Assembly (NCBI GenBank): GCA_031272405.1
Contig: JAISTW010000046.1
Location: forward strand, 1 to 57,189
Source: Desulfovibrio sp.
GTDB lineage: Bacteria; Desulfobacterota; Desulfovibrionia; Desulfovibrionales; Desulfovibrionaceae
Direction of reading: 5' to 3'
DNA length: 57,189 nucleotides
Part shown: piece by piece, positions 46,826-56,356 of the stretch
How positions within the stretch are numbered: position 1 is the stretch's first letter
Layout: the number at the start of each line of letters is the position of its first letter
The notes under the pieces: generated by a model
What the model saw: only the letters and a program-made list of their open reading frames with translations
Databases searched by the model: none
What the model was told of the DNA's origin: nothing
Position numbers and translations under genes: made by a program

Positions 46826-49012
46826 TCAACCATCAACAGGCTGAAGATACGTGCGCAACTTGTCTATCAACTCGTTGAAATCAAGGGGTTTACCGATATG
46901 GTCGTTCATGCCCGCAATATAGCACTGTTCTTTGTCTTCCCGAAAAACATTGGCCGTCATGGCGATTATGGGCACCCCTTCGGCCTGCGGAGTTCCCAGA
47001 GCGCGTATGCGGCGGGTTGCCTCCAAACCATCCACCTCGGGCATCTGCATGTCCATCAGAATGAGTTCATACTTGTCCTGCGCCGCTTCAAACATACGCA
47101 CGGCTTCTGCCCCATTTTCCGCGCAGTCGATGGACAGTTCCGTCGGTTCAAGCAGTGTGCAGACAATTTCCCTGTTGATGTCCACATCCTCGGCCATCAG
47201 TATGCAGTGTCCGCCAAAGCTGTCCAGCGTCTCACTTTGCGTGTCTTTGGCAGTGTGCAGGGAACTGTCGCGCAGGCAATCGCTCAGGCAGTCGGCTATG
47301 GACGAGGGAAAGATGGGTTTGGACAAAAATTTGTCCACTCCGGCAGCCTTAGCCTGTTTTTCAATAGTTCCCCATTCTATGGAGGACATCATGACGATTA
47401 TGGAATCACTGCGTCTAAGTTCCCGTATGTGTCGCGAAAGTTCTATGCCGTCCATATCCGGCATGTGCCAGTCAATGAAATAAATGTCGTAGTCGCGATT
47501 TTCCTTGATGGTCTCCAGGGCATCTTTGCTCTCTGAGGCGACATCGCAGGAAATGCCGAGCCGCAGGGCGATTTCCTTGAAATAGCTGAGTGTTTCGAGA
47601 TCGTCGTCCACTGTGAGCACGCGCGCGTTGCGCCAATTGACATGGGCCGGCAACGCGGCGTGATTTTCTTCCGACCCGCGCGTGACCTGAATGACGAAAG
47701 TGAAGGTGGCGCCTTCTCCCAAGGTTGATTCAATCCACATGCTGCCGCCCATCATTTCCACGATGCGCTTTGAAATGGCAAGACCGAGACCCGTGCCGCC
47801 GAATTTGCGCGATGTGCTGCCGTCCGCCTGCTGAAAGGGAACAAAAAGTTTGGCCTGCTGTTCTTCGCTCAGACCGATGCCGGTGTCGCTGACGGAGATT
47901 TTGAGCGTGCAGACTTCGTTCTCCTCCTGCAGCAACTCGGCGGTGAGACGTATTTTCCCCTCTTCCGGCGTAAATTTCACAGCGTTTGACAAAAGGTTGA
48001 CGATCACCTGGGCAAGACGCTGATCGTCTCCGATCAAACTCGCCGGAATTTTTTCGTCGGCATGTATGATGAAATTTTGTTTCTTTTCCTCCACACGGTA
48101 ATTGATGACGTTGACCACCTTTTGCATCATTTTTTCAAACTGGAACAAATCATGGGCAAGTTCCAGCTTGTTCGCCTCAATTTTGGAAATATCCAGAATA
48201 TCGTTGATAATGCCCAGAAGATGCACGGACGCGTCCTCAATCTTCTGCAGACAGTAATCCTTTCTTTCCGGATCGGTATTGCCCTTGGCTATGGTCGTCA
48301 TGCCGATTATGGCATTCATGGGGGTGCGCATCTCGTGGCTCATGCTGGACAGGAAAACGGATTTTGCCTGATTGGCGCGCTCCGCCTCCATGCGGGATCT
48401 GACCAGCGCCGTTATGTCATGGAAAAGAATAACGGCCCCTTCGTGTTCGTTGTCCTGGTCGCGCATCGGCGTGAAGTTGACAACGAAACGCCGTTCATTC
48501 TCCTCATCGCCTATGTCCCAGCCCATCTCGAAAATCTGTTTGTCGTTGGATCGTTTCTGTAAACTGTCGAAACAGGAGGTCGCCTGATCACAATCAGGGA
48601 AAAGACTGAATATTTCCTCCAGGGTACGGCCTATAATGCTTGAGACGTCCTTGATGCCGACCATCCCCTGAAAACTGTCGGAACAATAGGCAAGGCGGCT
48701 GTCCTGATCCAGCAACAAAATAGCGTCGGGGCTGTTGCCGAGGAGCAGTTTCATGTACCTGTCGCGATTGCGCTGGGCCAGCAGACGAGCCGTGAGCTGA
48801 TTGGCCTTGGTGACGGCGATGTATTTCTCCTGCGTCAGAGCTTGTTGCAGACGCGTGATTTCTCGCTTGTTTTTTTTGTCGTTTTTTTGCAAGGTTGCGA
48901 TCTGGGCACGCAACTCCTCAACCAGAGTCTCGCCCTGCAGCTCGGCGCCGGAGTTGCCCACATTCGTTCCTTCCAAAACGACTCCCTCGGCAGTCAGATC
49001 AGTCTCGTCCAT
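46826..49012 (-). CDS. Soluble PAS hybrid histidine kinase with two receivers
   Basis: The 728-residue protein lacks transmembrane helices. It has an N-terminal coiled coil (about 30-80), a PAS domain (about 95-215), HisKA with SHEMRTPMNA, a HATPase (SDTGIGL, GLGLAI), a first receiver (LTVDDDLETL, FIDWHMPDMDG, SKPI) and a second receiver (MAEDVDINRE, MDMQMPEVDG, GKPLD). It is likely a cytosolic sensor; the adjacent FIST protein may supply its signal. I chose ATG 49012 (MDETDL) over 49057. Confidence 0.9.
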   Translation of the reverse strand: MDETDLTAEGVVLEGTNVGNSGAELQGETLVEELRAQIATLQKNDKKNKREITRLQQALTQEKYIAVTKANQLTARLLAQRNRDRYMKLLLGNSPDAILLLDQDSRLAYCSDSFQGMVGIKDVSSIIGRTLEEIFSLFPDCDQATSCFDSLQKRSNDKQIFEMGWDIGDEENERRFVVNFTPMRDQDNEHEGAVILFHDITALVRSRMEAERANQAKSVFLSSMSHEMRTPMNAIIGMTTIAKGNTDPERKDYCLQKIEDASVHLLGIINDILDISKIEANKLELAHDLFQFEKMMQKVVNVINYRVEEKKQNFIIHADEKIPASLIGDDQRLAQVIVNLLSNAVKFTPEEGKIRLTAELLQEENEVCTLKISVSDTGIGLSEEQQAKLFVPFQQADGSTSRKFGGTGLGLAISKRIVEMMGGSMWIESTLGEGATFTFVIQVTRGSEENHAALPAHVNWRNARVLTVDDDLETLSYFKEIALRLGISCDVASESKDALETIKENRDYDIYFIDWHMPDMDGIELSRHIRELRRSDSIIVMMSSIEWGTIEKQAKAAGVDKFLSKPIFPSSIADCLSDCLRDSSLHTAKDTQSETLDSFGGHCILMAEDVDINREIVCTLLEPTELSIDCAENGAEAVRMFEAAQDKYELILMDMQMPEVDGLEATRRIRALGTPQAEGVPIIAMTANVFREDKEQCYIAGMNDHIGKPLDFNELIDKLRTYLQPVDG

Positions 49013-49085
49013 CTTTCCGTCCCCATTTTTCTCCCGCCGCTGTGTTCTTCCCGACATGGTCGAACAACGTGAAGCCTCCGCCGGG

Positions 49086-50237
49086 TCATTTCAAAAGACA
49101 GGCCGAAAATGTAAAACCGTGAAATTTGTTGCGCAACGCACCGTCTTTTTTGGATATGGGGCATATTTCTCCTCCGGCATAGGCATGCACAAAGGGGAAT
49201 CGTTGCCCGATCGTTTCGCTGACAAGACGCATTTCATCTTCCTGAGAGGGCGCGAGCATGAAGTAGCGGGTTATGCAGGGCAACATCAGCACAAGCGACG
49301 GATTTTTCTCCAACGTCTTCTCCAGGGAAATTTGCGCTGATTCCATAATGCCCACAGCGTCTATTTCGGCTATGGAAAAGGCGTCGCCTTCTGGCATCGG
49401 GCTGCCGCAGAGGGCGCTGCCGTCATCATACATATTATATATTGCCGTGGCGTAGGCGCCTTCCTCATCCTTACGGTAGACCACAATAGGCGTGCTGGCG
49501 AGGTTTTCGTTTTCCGCGATGATGTTTGTGCTTTTGAGGAAATCGTAAAACGTCATGTCATTCACTTTTTTGACTGTACAATGTTCTGATTCGGTAATAA
49601 TAGCCTGGCGTTCGTATATGTTTCTGTCGGGTATGGAGGTGACGACAAAGTCTACCTGCACATCGCCGCGCAGCAGCACCAATGTCAGCATATTCTTGTC
49701 GCTGGCGTCGTTGCAGATGACGCGGCTGTTGGCGTAATTCGCGCTTACATCCGAGCTGACGCCGCCCCAGACAGGCGCGCCGCCGCAGGTTTCGTCAATG
49801 ACCTGCAGCATGTCGGTGCCGCTCAGGCTGGAAGAGAAGGGGAAAAAGGCAATGACCAGTTGCGGGGGGCCGTCGAGTTTTGCCAGCGCCTCCTGGCAGG
49901 TCTGCTTGATGGTGCTGTCAAACGTGTCGGCGGAAAGCGGTGGAGTATGGGCGGGTTGGAACTTGATTTCGTCGCTGGTCAGTACGGCAAGGTGCAAAGA
50001 ATACATGCCGGCGTCACCTTCAACGGCGCCAGCCAGCGTTGTCATGCCGACGATTTCGAATGGCAGCTTTTCGCGCAGTTGACGGACGATGCCGGATTCA
50101 ATGAACTCATAATAACAGAAGACAAGGCCGATGGAATTTTTTTTCAGCGCCTTCAGATCAATCTGCTCCAGGATTTCGGCGATCGCGTCTTCAGGTTCAT
50201 CAATTTCATTCGTATGAGCCGTCATCATGGTAACCAT
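49086..50237 (-). CDS. FIST-domain sensor protein
   Basis: The 383-residue protein has the FIST N and FIST C folds, with a GMTTLAGAVEG segment and GGVSSDVSANYANS. FIST domains are thought to sense small molecules such as amino acids and often pair with kinases. It has no membrane helix. ATG 50237 follows AAGGAG. It heads a leftward group with the hybrid kinase (73 bp later) and the TPR protein. Confidence 0.85.
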   Translation of the reverse strand: MVTMMTAHTNEIDEPEDAIAEILEQIDLKALKKNSIGLVFCYYEFIESGIVRQLREKLPFEIVGMTTLAGAVEGDAGMYSLHLAVLTSDEIKFQPAHTPPLSADTFDSTIKQTCQEALAKLDGPPQLVIAFFPFSSSLSGTDMLQVIDETCGGAPVWGGVSSDVSANYANSRVICNDASDKNMLTLVLLRGDVQVDFVVTSIPDRNIYERQAIITESEHCTVKKVNDMTFYDFLKSTNIIAENENLASTPIVVYRKDEEGAYATAIYNMYDDGSALCGSPMPEGDAFSIAEIDAVGIMESAQISLEKTLEKNPSLVLMLPCITRYFMLAPSQEDEMRLVSETIGQRFPFVHAYAGGEICPISKKDGALRNKFHGFTFSACLLK

Positions 50238-50546
50238 CGGAAGTCTCCTTGCGTGCGGGTTATAAAATGGCGTGGCCGTTTTTCCTCCGGATTGTTTCTG
50301 ACGGAGGCTATGTGTTGCCAATCGGGCAAATTACCCCCATCGCAAGAGAAAAGCAAGTCCAATAACGCGGCATTCATGCCGATCCGCCAAGATTCATGGC
50401 TGACATCGCTGCTGGCCGCCGGGCCCTCGCCGCCTCATCTGTTGGCCCGAGAAGTTTACCTGCTCCGACTTCTTTGCCTTGCCGCGCGCGCCCAAGTTTG
50501 GTATATCGTTTTTAGTGTCGTTATTCATATTTTTGAGAGGACAATA
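50238..50546. other. 309-bp FIST-ydjC gap
   Basis: The gap holds a CCTCCG-N12-CGGAGG inverted repeat (50284-50307) in the FIST leader and an AT-rich stretch (50497-50545) before the ydjC start. The plus frame is open across it and joins ydjC, but it shows no conserved protein features, so I treat it as non-coding. Confidence 0.5.
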
Positions 50547-51485
50547 TTGAGCGACGGGACGCTGCGCTGTTTTTTTCAGGCTGACGACGCGGGCTTACAC
50601 GCTGACGTGACGGAGGGCATTGTCTCCTGTCTGGGCAAAGGGCCTTTGGCGGGAGTAGGAGTTATTATGGGCGCGCCTCATGACGCGCGGGCAGTCGCCC
50701 TTCTCGCCGCGCGCGGCGATATCGCCCTGACGGCGCACCTGAATCTGCTGGAAGGTTTTGCCGTTGCGCCCCCGCGGCGAATTCCGGAACTTGTGGGCAA
50801 GGACGGCCGTTTTTGCCACTCTCTGGCAAGTCTCACTGCCGGCCTTTATTGGCCCGGTCGTGGAAAGAAAGCCCTGCTCAGAGCCGTGGAAACGGAATTC
50901 CGGGCGCAGATAGAGCGTTTTTCGAGTCTCACGTCCGGCCTTCCCCTCAGGCTTGACAGCCATTTGCACATCCACGCCCTGCCACCCCTGCGGCCCATGT
51001 TGCGAAGGCTCATTCAGGAATATCGGCCCTCGTATCTGCGTGTCCCGGCGGAACTGTTTCATCTGCCGCGCGTGTGCGCGGCCGAACAGGCCGCAGGGCA
51101 AGCACGCCGCGCCCTGCTGGCCTGTTGGGCTTCTCCGTTGCGACGGCTTCTGGCGGATGAGGGCATTGCGACCAGCAATTTTTTTGTCGGCGCTTTCGCC
51201 AGCGGCGCGTTGACCCTCGACAAACTGCGGGTTTCGCTTCAGGCTGTTTCCCAGGCAAACGCCAACCGGGGAGGCGGCGAGGCCCTGGTGGAAATCATGA
51301 CTCATCCCGGCGGAATCGCGCCGGACGCGAAAGTACACGCGGATGCCGCCATCAGGCCGGGTTATCGCGGTTTCTACACATCGCGGGCTCGAGCGGCGGA
51401 ACGACAATTGCTCACCTCTCCAACCCTTGGGGGCATGTTGCGTTTGATGAACGTAACCCCGTATTTCCCGGCGGCACTTGCGTGA
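50547..51485 (+). CDS. YdjC/HpnK-family carbohydrate deacetylase
   Basis: The 312-residue protein has QADDAGLHADVTEGI (the metal aspartates) and DSHLHIHALPPLRPM with the zinc histidines, and EIMTHPGGI near the C-terminus, as in YdjC/ChbG deacetylases. These act on diacetyl-chitooligosaccharides or on lipid-linked sugars. I chose TTG 50547 after GAGAGG; the upstream reading frame is open but not like the family. The gene faces the flippase at 51501, and both may belong to cell-surface glycan synthesis. Confidence 0.8.
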   Translation: MSDGTLRCFFQADDAGLHADVTEGIVSCLGKGPLAGVGVIMGAPHDARAVALLAARGDIALTAHLNLLEGFAVAPPRRIPELVGKDGRFCHSLASLTAGLYWPGRGKKALLRAVETEFRAQIERFSSLTSGLPLRLDSHLHIHALPPLRPMLRRLIQEYRPSYLRVPAELFHLPRVCAAEQAAGQARRALLACWASPLRRLLADEGIATSNFFVGAFASGALTLDKLRVSLQAVSQANANRGGGEALVEIMTHPGGIAPDAKVHADAAIRPGYRGFYTSRARAAERQLLTSPTLGGMLRLMNVTPYFPAALA

Positions 51486-51500
51486 TGCCCCGAAGTGTCG

Positions 51501-52799
51501 TTATTTTTCTCCGCCGGGAACAAAGAGTTCCGGACAAATCCGTGCTGTGGACAAGACCAGTCCCAGCAGCATGCCGCCTTGCAGGAGAATCGGCAGGCAC
51601 GCCCCGCCGTTGATGCCGTGCCATGCTCCAAGAGCGGCCGCAGCGGGCAGACTCACAAGGGCGACAGCCGCTTTGACGAGTGTTTGAAAGCGTTCCCCGC
51701 CGAGAGGGGTCAGCACTTGTCCGGCCAGGACATCGTTGCATGTCTGGAGAGGGATAAAAAAGCACATGATGCGCAGCACGGGGATAATTTCACTGTAGGC
51801 GGCGCCCAGCACAACATCAATCAGCCACGGTGCGAGCAACCACAGCAGGCCGGCCCCAAGAATCATCAGCGCCGCCGCGCCGAAAAAAAAGAGACGCAAC
51901 AGGCGCGTTGCCCGGTTGCCATCGGCTTTTCGCATGATGCATATCTCCGGAAACATGGTCTGCAGCAAGGGATAGTTCAGGCTGACGGTCGCGCGGACAA
52001 TTTTATCCGCTGTGACCAGCATTCCCATTTGGGCCGGTGGCAGGAAAAAACCAAGAATAAGTTGTGTTCCCCGCAGATAGATCAATGTCGCCAAATTGCC
52101 GACGAAAAACGTTTTGTGCCGGACCAGCGTCAGCCAACCCCGGCGCGGATTGAATGACGCCGGCGAGTGCAGCCGCAATTGCTGCAACGTGAGCGCAAGA
52201 TAGGCGCCGCCTTTGGCGAGGCCCAACAGCAACAGATACAGAGGCCAGTCGGACGGCTCACGCACACAGGCTATCGTGAGCGCCAGCGCCAGAACGCTGG
52301 AGGCAGCATCCCAGCAGGCCACGCGCTGGATCCCTTGCCCCAACCCCTGAAAAAACCAGATCGGACTGACGCCACGGGCGATGCCGGCCAATACGGCCAG
52401 GGCGTAGGCGCCGGGGTAGTCCAGAGCGTGTGGCACGAGAGGAGAAAGGAACAGACAACTCAAGGCGCAGCAACACGCCAGCAACACTTTGGCCGAGAGC
52501 ACGCCGCTGAAGATATCACACAACTCTTTTTCGCGACCTCGGTTGACGGCCACATCTCTGGTGGCTCCGAGGGGAAAGCCCCAGTCCATGACAATGCCGA
52601 CGATGCCGGTAATAACGCCCAGGTACAGGCACAGGCCATAGGCCTCCGGCCCCAGGGAACGGGCCAGCCAGGGCAAAACCAGCATGGGCAGGAAGAGCTG
52701 CGTGGCCTGTATGACATTGAAGGAGACAAAGCTGGAAACGTGGGGGAGAAGTTTGCCCTTGATGCGCGCGGAAAGCGTCATGTGAGCATGATAACTCAT
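51501..52799 (-). CDS. Wzx-type polysaccharide flippase
   Basis: The 432-residue membrane protein has about twelve hydrophobic segments and the RfbX/Wzx features FNVIQATQLFLPMLVLPWLAR and GLCLYLGVITGIVGIVMDWGFPLGATRDVA in pieces. It likely moves a lipid-linked glycan across the inner membrane. No glycosyltransferases are adjacent, only the YdjC-type deacetylase, which is convergent 16 bp away. It is divergent from the DUF1844 gene. Confidence 0.83.
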   Translation of the reverse strand: MSYHAHMTLSARIKGKLLPHVSSFVSFNVIQATQLFLPMLVLPWLARSLGPEAYGLCLYLGVITGIVGIVMDWGFPLGATRDVAVNRGREKELCDIFSGVLSAKVLLACCCALSCLFLSPLVPHALDYPGAYALAVLAGIARGVSPIWFFQGLGQGIQRVACWDAASSVLALALTIACVREPSDWPLYLLLLGLAKGGAYLALTLQQLRLHSPASFNPRRGWLTLVRHKTFFVGNLATLIYLRGTQLILGFFLPPAQMGMLVTADKIVRATVSLNYPLLQTMFPEICIMRKADGNRATRLLRLFFFGAAALMILGAGLLWLLAPWLIDVVLGAAYSEIIPVLRIMCFFIPLQTCNDVLAGQVLTPLGGERFQTLVKAAVALVSLPAAAALGAWHGINGGACLPILLQGGMLLGLVLSTARICPELFVPGGEK

Positions 52800-52914
52800 C
52801 CGCGCGCGATGTCAAACAGAAGGCCGCAACCGCACTTGAACAGTGGTCGGAAATAGGGTAGACAGAAAGTGTGCGCCATTAATCTGTCGAGGATATTTTG
52901 CCGAGGTCAACGTC

Positions 52915-53202
52915 ATGACGCAGAACCAGAACACGGATGCAACGCCGCCGTTGCCGGAGGTCTGTTTTTCCACTTTCATTCTTTCCCTCGCCTCCTCGGC
53001 GCTGGCTCATCTTGGAGAAGTTCCCTTGCCGGAAAGCGGCCGCACGGAAAAAAATCTCTCTCTGGCCAAGCACAGCATTGATGTTCTGGAGATGTTGCGT
53101 CTGAAAACCCAGTCCAATCTGGATGAACAGGAAAACCGACTGCTGGAAGGACTTTTGTACGAACTGCGCATGAAGTACGTTATACTTTCGGAAAAGTCAT
53201 GA
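52915..53202 (+). CDS. DUF1844 protein
   Basis: The 95-residue protein has the DUF1844 pattern: FSTFILSLASSALAHLGEV, then DVLEMLRLKTQSNLDEQENRLLEGLLYELRMKY in pieces. The function of the family is not known. ATG 52915 gives the usual N-terminus. Its end overlaps argC by 4 bp, so the two are coupled. Confidence 0.85.
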   Translation: MTQNQNTDATPPLPEVCFSTFILSLASSALAHLGEVPLPESGRTEKNLSLAKHSIDVLEMLRLKTQSNLDEQENRLLEGLLYELRMKYVILSEKS

Positions 53203-54251
53203 AAACGTACCGTGTGGGTTTGGTGGGCATAACCGGCTACGCGGGCATGGAGGTAGCGAGACTTTTGGCCGGACATCCGGCCCTGAAGCTGGCTATGGCC
53301 TGCTCCAGGGCCGAGGCGGGAAAACGCCTGGGCGAATTTTATCCCTTTTTGGAGCATCTGCCCGGTTCGGATATTGCAATCAGCGTTTTTGATCCGGAAA
53401 AAGCAGCACAGCTTTGCGATATCGTTTTTCTGTCCGTGCCCGCCGGAACAGCTATGGGCATGGCCGTTCCCCTGCTTGTCGGCGGCGTCAAGGTGGTGGA
53501 TTTTTCCGCCGATTTTCGTCTGCGTGATCCGCAGGTTTATGAAGAGTGGTACAACCACGCGCATACGGCGACTGAACTGCTCGCGCAGGCCGTTTACGGC
53601 ATTCCGGAATTGTACGCGGAACAGATCGGAAAGGCGCGGCTCGTGGCCAATCCCGGATGTTATCCCACCTGCTCCATCCTGGGGCTGTATGCCGCTCTGC
53701 GCTGTGGCCTCATTGAAGAAGAAAGCATCGTTATTGACGCCAAATCCGGAACCAGCGGAGCGGGGCGCAAGGCCGCCGTGCCGACGCTGTTTTGTGAGGT
53801 GGCGGACACCTTTCGTGCCTATGGTTTGCCTCGCCACCGCCATACGCCGGAAATAGAGCAAGAGGTTTCGCTTCTGGCCGGACGTGACGTGCGGCTTTCC
53901 TTCACTCCGCATCTGGTCCCCATGAACAGGGGCATATTCGCCACAATTTACGCCAGGCTCAAGAACCCGCGTCTGACTGCGGACGAGGCGCGCGACGCAT
54001 TCATCTCAACGTGGGAGGGCAACCGTTGGATACGGGTGTTGCCCAGGGGAGCCCTGCCGGAAGTCCGTTATGTGCGCGGCACGATGTTCTGCGATGTGAG
54101 CGTGGTGAACGACCCGCGAACGGGACGGCTGATTGTGTTGTCCGTCATTGACAACCTTTGTCGCGGAGCTGCGGGACAAGCCATCGCCAACGCCAATCTG
54201 ATGTGCGGTTTGCCCGTGGAAACCGGTCTGACCGTGGCTCCATCCGTGTAG
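53199..54251 (+). CDS. argC: N-acetyl-gamma-glutamyl-phosphate reductase
   Basis: The 350-residue enzyme reduces N-acetylglutamyl phosphate in arginine synthesis. It has the NADP motif GITGYAGMEVARLL, the catalytic cysteine C154 in NPGCYPT, and GTSGAGRKA plus the histidine in PRHRHTPEIEQ. It follows DUF1844 with a 4-bp overlap. Other arg genes are not in the window. Confidence 0.95.
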   Translation: MKTYRVGLVGITGYAGMEVARLLAGHPALKLAMACSRAEAGKRLGEFYPFLEHLPGSDIAISVFDPEKAAQLCDIVFLSVPAGTAMGMAVPLLVGGVKVVDFSADFRLRDPQVYEEWYNHAHTATELLAQAVYGIPELYAEQIGKARLVANPGCYPTCSILGLYAALRCGLIEEESIVIDAKSGTSGAGRKAAVPTLFCEVADTFRAYGLPRHRHTPEIEQEVSLLAGRDVRLSFTPHLVPMNRGIFATIYARLKNPRLTADEARDAFISTWEGNRWIRVLPRGALPEVRYVRGTMFCDVSVVNDPRTGRLIVLSVIDNLCRGAAGQAIANANLMCGLPVETGLTVAPSV

Positions 54252-54367
54252 CCGCTGCGTGCGTTTTGCCTCTTGCGTATTTTTGAAAAAGTCGTATTTT
54301 GAACCGCCCGCTCTCGTCCGTTCCGGCAGCAGTTTACGCGTCGGCGCTGTGCGCTGCGTCTTCGTGT

Positions 54368-54383
54368 TTCACAATCATGTGAA
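54368..54383. promoter_or_regulatory. Palindrome in the argC-RNase gap
   Basis: TTCACA-ATCA-TGTGAA is a perfect 6-bp inverted repeat between argC and the RNase gene. It could be an operator or an mRNA hairpin. The regulator is unknown. Confidence 0.35.
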
Positions 54384-54444
54384 CACCTTTGCCTGCGGGA
54401 CACGTTGTCTCTGTTTTTGGGCGACCAGGCGGGAAAATTTTATT

Positions 54445-54459
54445 GCGGCATGCTGCCGC
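54445..54459 (+). promoter_or_regulatory. Hairpin just before the RNase start
   Basis: GCGGCA-TGC-TGCCGC forms a stem ending 2 bp before the AAAGGA ribosome site of the RNase gene. It could hinder translation, or be a target for the enzyme itself, as leader structures are for E. coli rne. Confidence 0.4.
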
Positions 54460-54472
54460 CCAAAGGATTTTC

Positions 54473-56356
54473 ATGGCCATAAATCAAGAGAGCGCTTCAT
54501 CTGCGCCGGAAAACAACGAAATCACCACCAACCCTCCCCGCGAATCCGGGCGTCGCGCCAAAAAAAGTCAGAAGCGCCCACCGTCGGAAACATCCCCCCC
54601 GAATGAACGCGTGACGGAAGATGCGCCAAAACAGATATCTTCCGCCGCAGACGTCCCGGGAAAATCTGTCGAAGGCCAAGAAAGAAAGACAACCGGCCGC
54701 GGAAGGCGGATGGGTTCGACAAAGGCTGGCGCCGCGAAAAAAACCGAGGCATCGAAGGACGCCAAGACAGTGGAGATGGATGAAGCTGCTGAAGCTGATT
54801 CCGTGAAGGCCGATTCCGTCCGGAATACCGCTGGCGACAAAAAGAATGCCTCTCAACGGAAAAACACTGCGGCGAAAATGCCGACGGCCACAAAGAAGGA
54901 TGAAGCCCCAAGCGGGAAACGGCGCATGTTCGTCAGCGTCCTGCCCGGCGAACAAGTGGAAGTGGCGCTGGCGGAAGACGGCATTGTGCAGGAATACTAC
55001 CTTGATATGCTCCACCAGCGCAAAATCAAGGGGAATATTTACAAGGGGCTTGTTCAGAACATTGACACCAATCTGCAGGCCGCTTTCGTCAATTTCGGCA
55101 TCGGCAAGAACGGTTTTTTGCAGATAGACGAAGTGCATCCCGAATATTGGCAAGCACACCACGAGCCGGCCAAGGGCAAGAAATTTCCGCCTATCCAGAA
55201 GGCGCTCAAGATCGGTCAGGAAGTGCTTGTGCAGGTGGTCAAAGAACCCACGGGGAACAAGGGGGCTTTCTTGACAACGTGGCTGTCGCTGGCAGGACGT
55301 TTTCTTGTGCTCACGCCAGGACAGGAGCAGACCGGCGTTTCCCGCAAGGTGGAAGACGGTGAAGAACGCGACCGCCTGCGGGAGATGGTTGACGATCTCG
55401 ACCCCGGCATCGGCTTGGGGGTGATCGTGCGTACCGTGAGCGCTGGGGCCACCAAAACGACACTCAAGAGCGATCTGCAATATCTCAAACGTGTGTGGCG
55501 CGACATCCGCAAAAAAGGCACGGAAGCGACGGCGCCGACTCTTGTGTATCAGGAGCCGGGGCTCTCCGAGCGAGCCGTGCGGGATTATCTCACTGACGAT
55601 GTCGTCGAGATATGGCTTGATAACGATGAGATAGCCGAGCGTGTGCGAGAAACGGTAAGTCTGCTCTTTCCGCGCAGAAAAAATCTGATCCGCCTGCATA
55701 CGGATGGCCGTGTGCCCCTGTGGGAACGTTTCAACCTGCGTCGCCAACTTGACCAGATATACTCGCGTGAAGTGGCGTTGCCTTCGGGCGGCAGGCTGGT
55801 TTTTGATCAGACGGAAGCGTTGATGGCTGTGGATGTCAATTCCGGCAAAATTTCCGGCAAGGCGAATTTTGAGGCCATGGCCCACAAAACCAACCTTGAG
55901 GCGGCAGAAACTGTGCCCCGTCAGCTCAAACTCAGGGATGTGGGCGGCCAGGTCGTGATTGATTTCATAGAAATGCGTGAGAAAAAGCATGTGCAGGAAG
56001 TAGAAAAAACACTGCGTCAGGCCATGAAAAACGACCGCGCAAGGCACGACGTGGGGCGTATGAGCGCTTTTGGAATGCTGGAAATGGTGCGCCAGCGCAC
56101 GGGATCCTCGGCCCTGGCCATTACCATGGAACCCTGTCCCTCCTGTGGCGGTACCGGTCAGCGGCGCAATCTGGAATGGCAGGCGCTTCAGGCTCTGGGG
56201 GATATGCGCCGCCTTTTGCGGGCCGAAAACAACAGTCACTGCCGTTATGAAACCCGGCAGGATGTGGCCCTGTATCTGCTCAACCACAAGCGGGACAGCC
56301 TGAGGGAACTGGAGCAGGAATACGGCAAGTGTCTCGAGATAGCGGTGCGTCTCTGA
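54473..56356 (+). CDS. rng: Ribonuclease E/G family endoribonuclease
   Basis: The 627-residue protein has a Lys/Ala/Ser-rich disordered N-terminus (about 1-150), an S1-like domain (from FVSVLPGEQVEVALAED), the catalytic domain with metal aspartates D454 (MAVDVNSGK) and D497 (VVIDFIEM), and a zinc-link PCPSCGGTG. It lacks a long C-terminal degradosome tail, so it is closer to RNase G in layout, with the extension at the other end. It cuts AU-rich RNA and matures rRNA. ATG 54473 follows AAAGGA. Confidence 0.9.
   Translation: MAINQESASSAPENNEITTNPPRESGRRAKKSQKRPPSETSPPNERVTEDAPKQISSAADVPGKSVEGQERKTTGRGRRMGSTKAGAAKKTEASKDAKTVEMDEAAEADSVKADSVRNTAGDKKNASQRKNTAAKMPTATKKDEAPSGKRRMFVSVLPGEQVEVALAEDGIVQEYYLDMLHQRKIKGNIYKGLVQNIDTNLQAAFVNFGIGKNGFLQIDEVHPEYWQAHHEPAKGKKFPPIQKALKIGQEVLVQVVKEPTGNKGAFLTTWLSLAGRFLVLTPGQEQTGVSRKVEDGEERDRLREMVDDLDPGIGLGVIVRTVSAGATKTTLKSDLQYLKRVWRDIRKKGTEATAPTLVYQEPGLSERAVRDYLTDDVVEIWLDNDEIAERVRETVSLLFPRRKNLIRLHTDGRVPLWERFNLRRQLDQIYSREVALPSGGRLVFDQTEALMAVDVNSGKISGKANFEAMAHKTNLEAAETVPRQLKLRDVGGQVVIDFIEMREKKHVQEVEKTLRQAMKNDRARHDVGRMSAFGMLEMVRQRTGSSALAITMEPCPSCGGTGQRRNLEWQALQALGDMRRLLRAENNSHCRYETRQDVALYLLNHKRDSLRELEQEYGKCLEIAVRL

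Noticed and set aside
54497-56287. 596-residue open frame on the minus strand
   Set aside because: It is antisense to the RNase gene over its whole length and has no family features, only a shadow of the biased codons.
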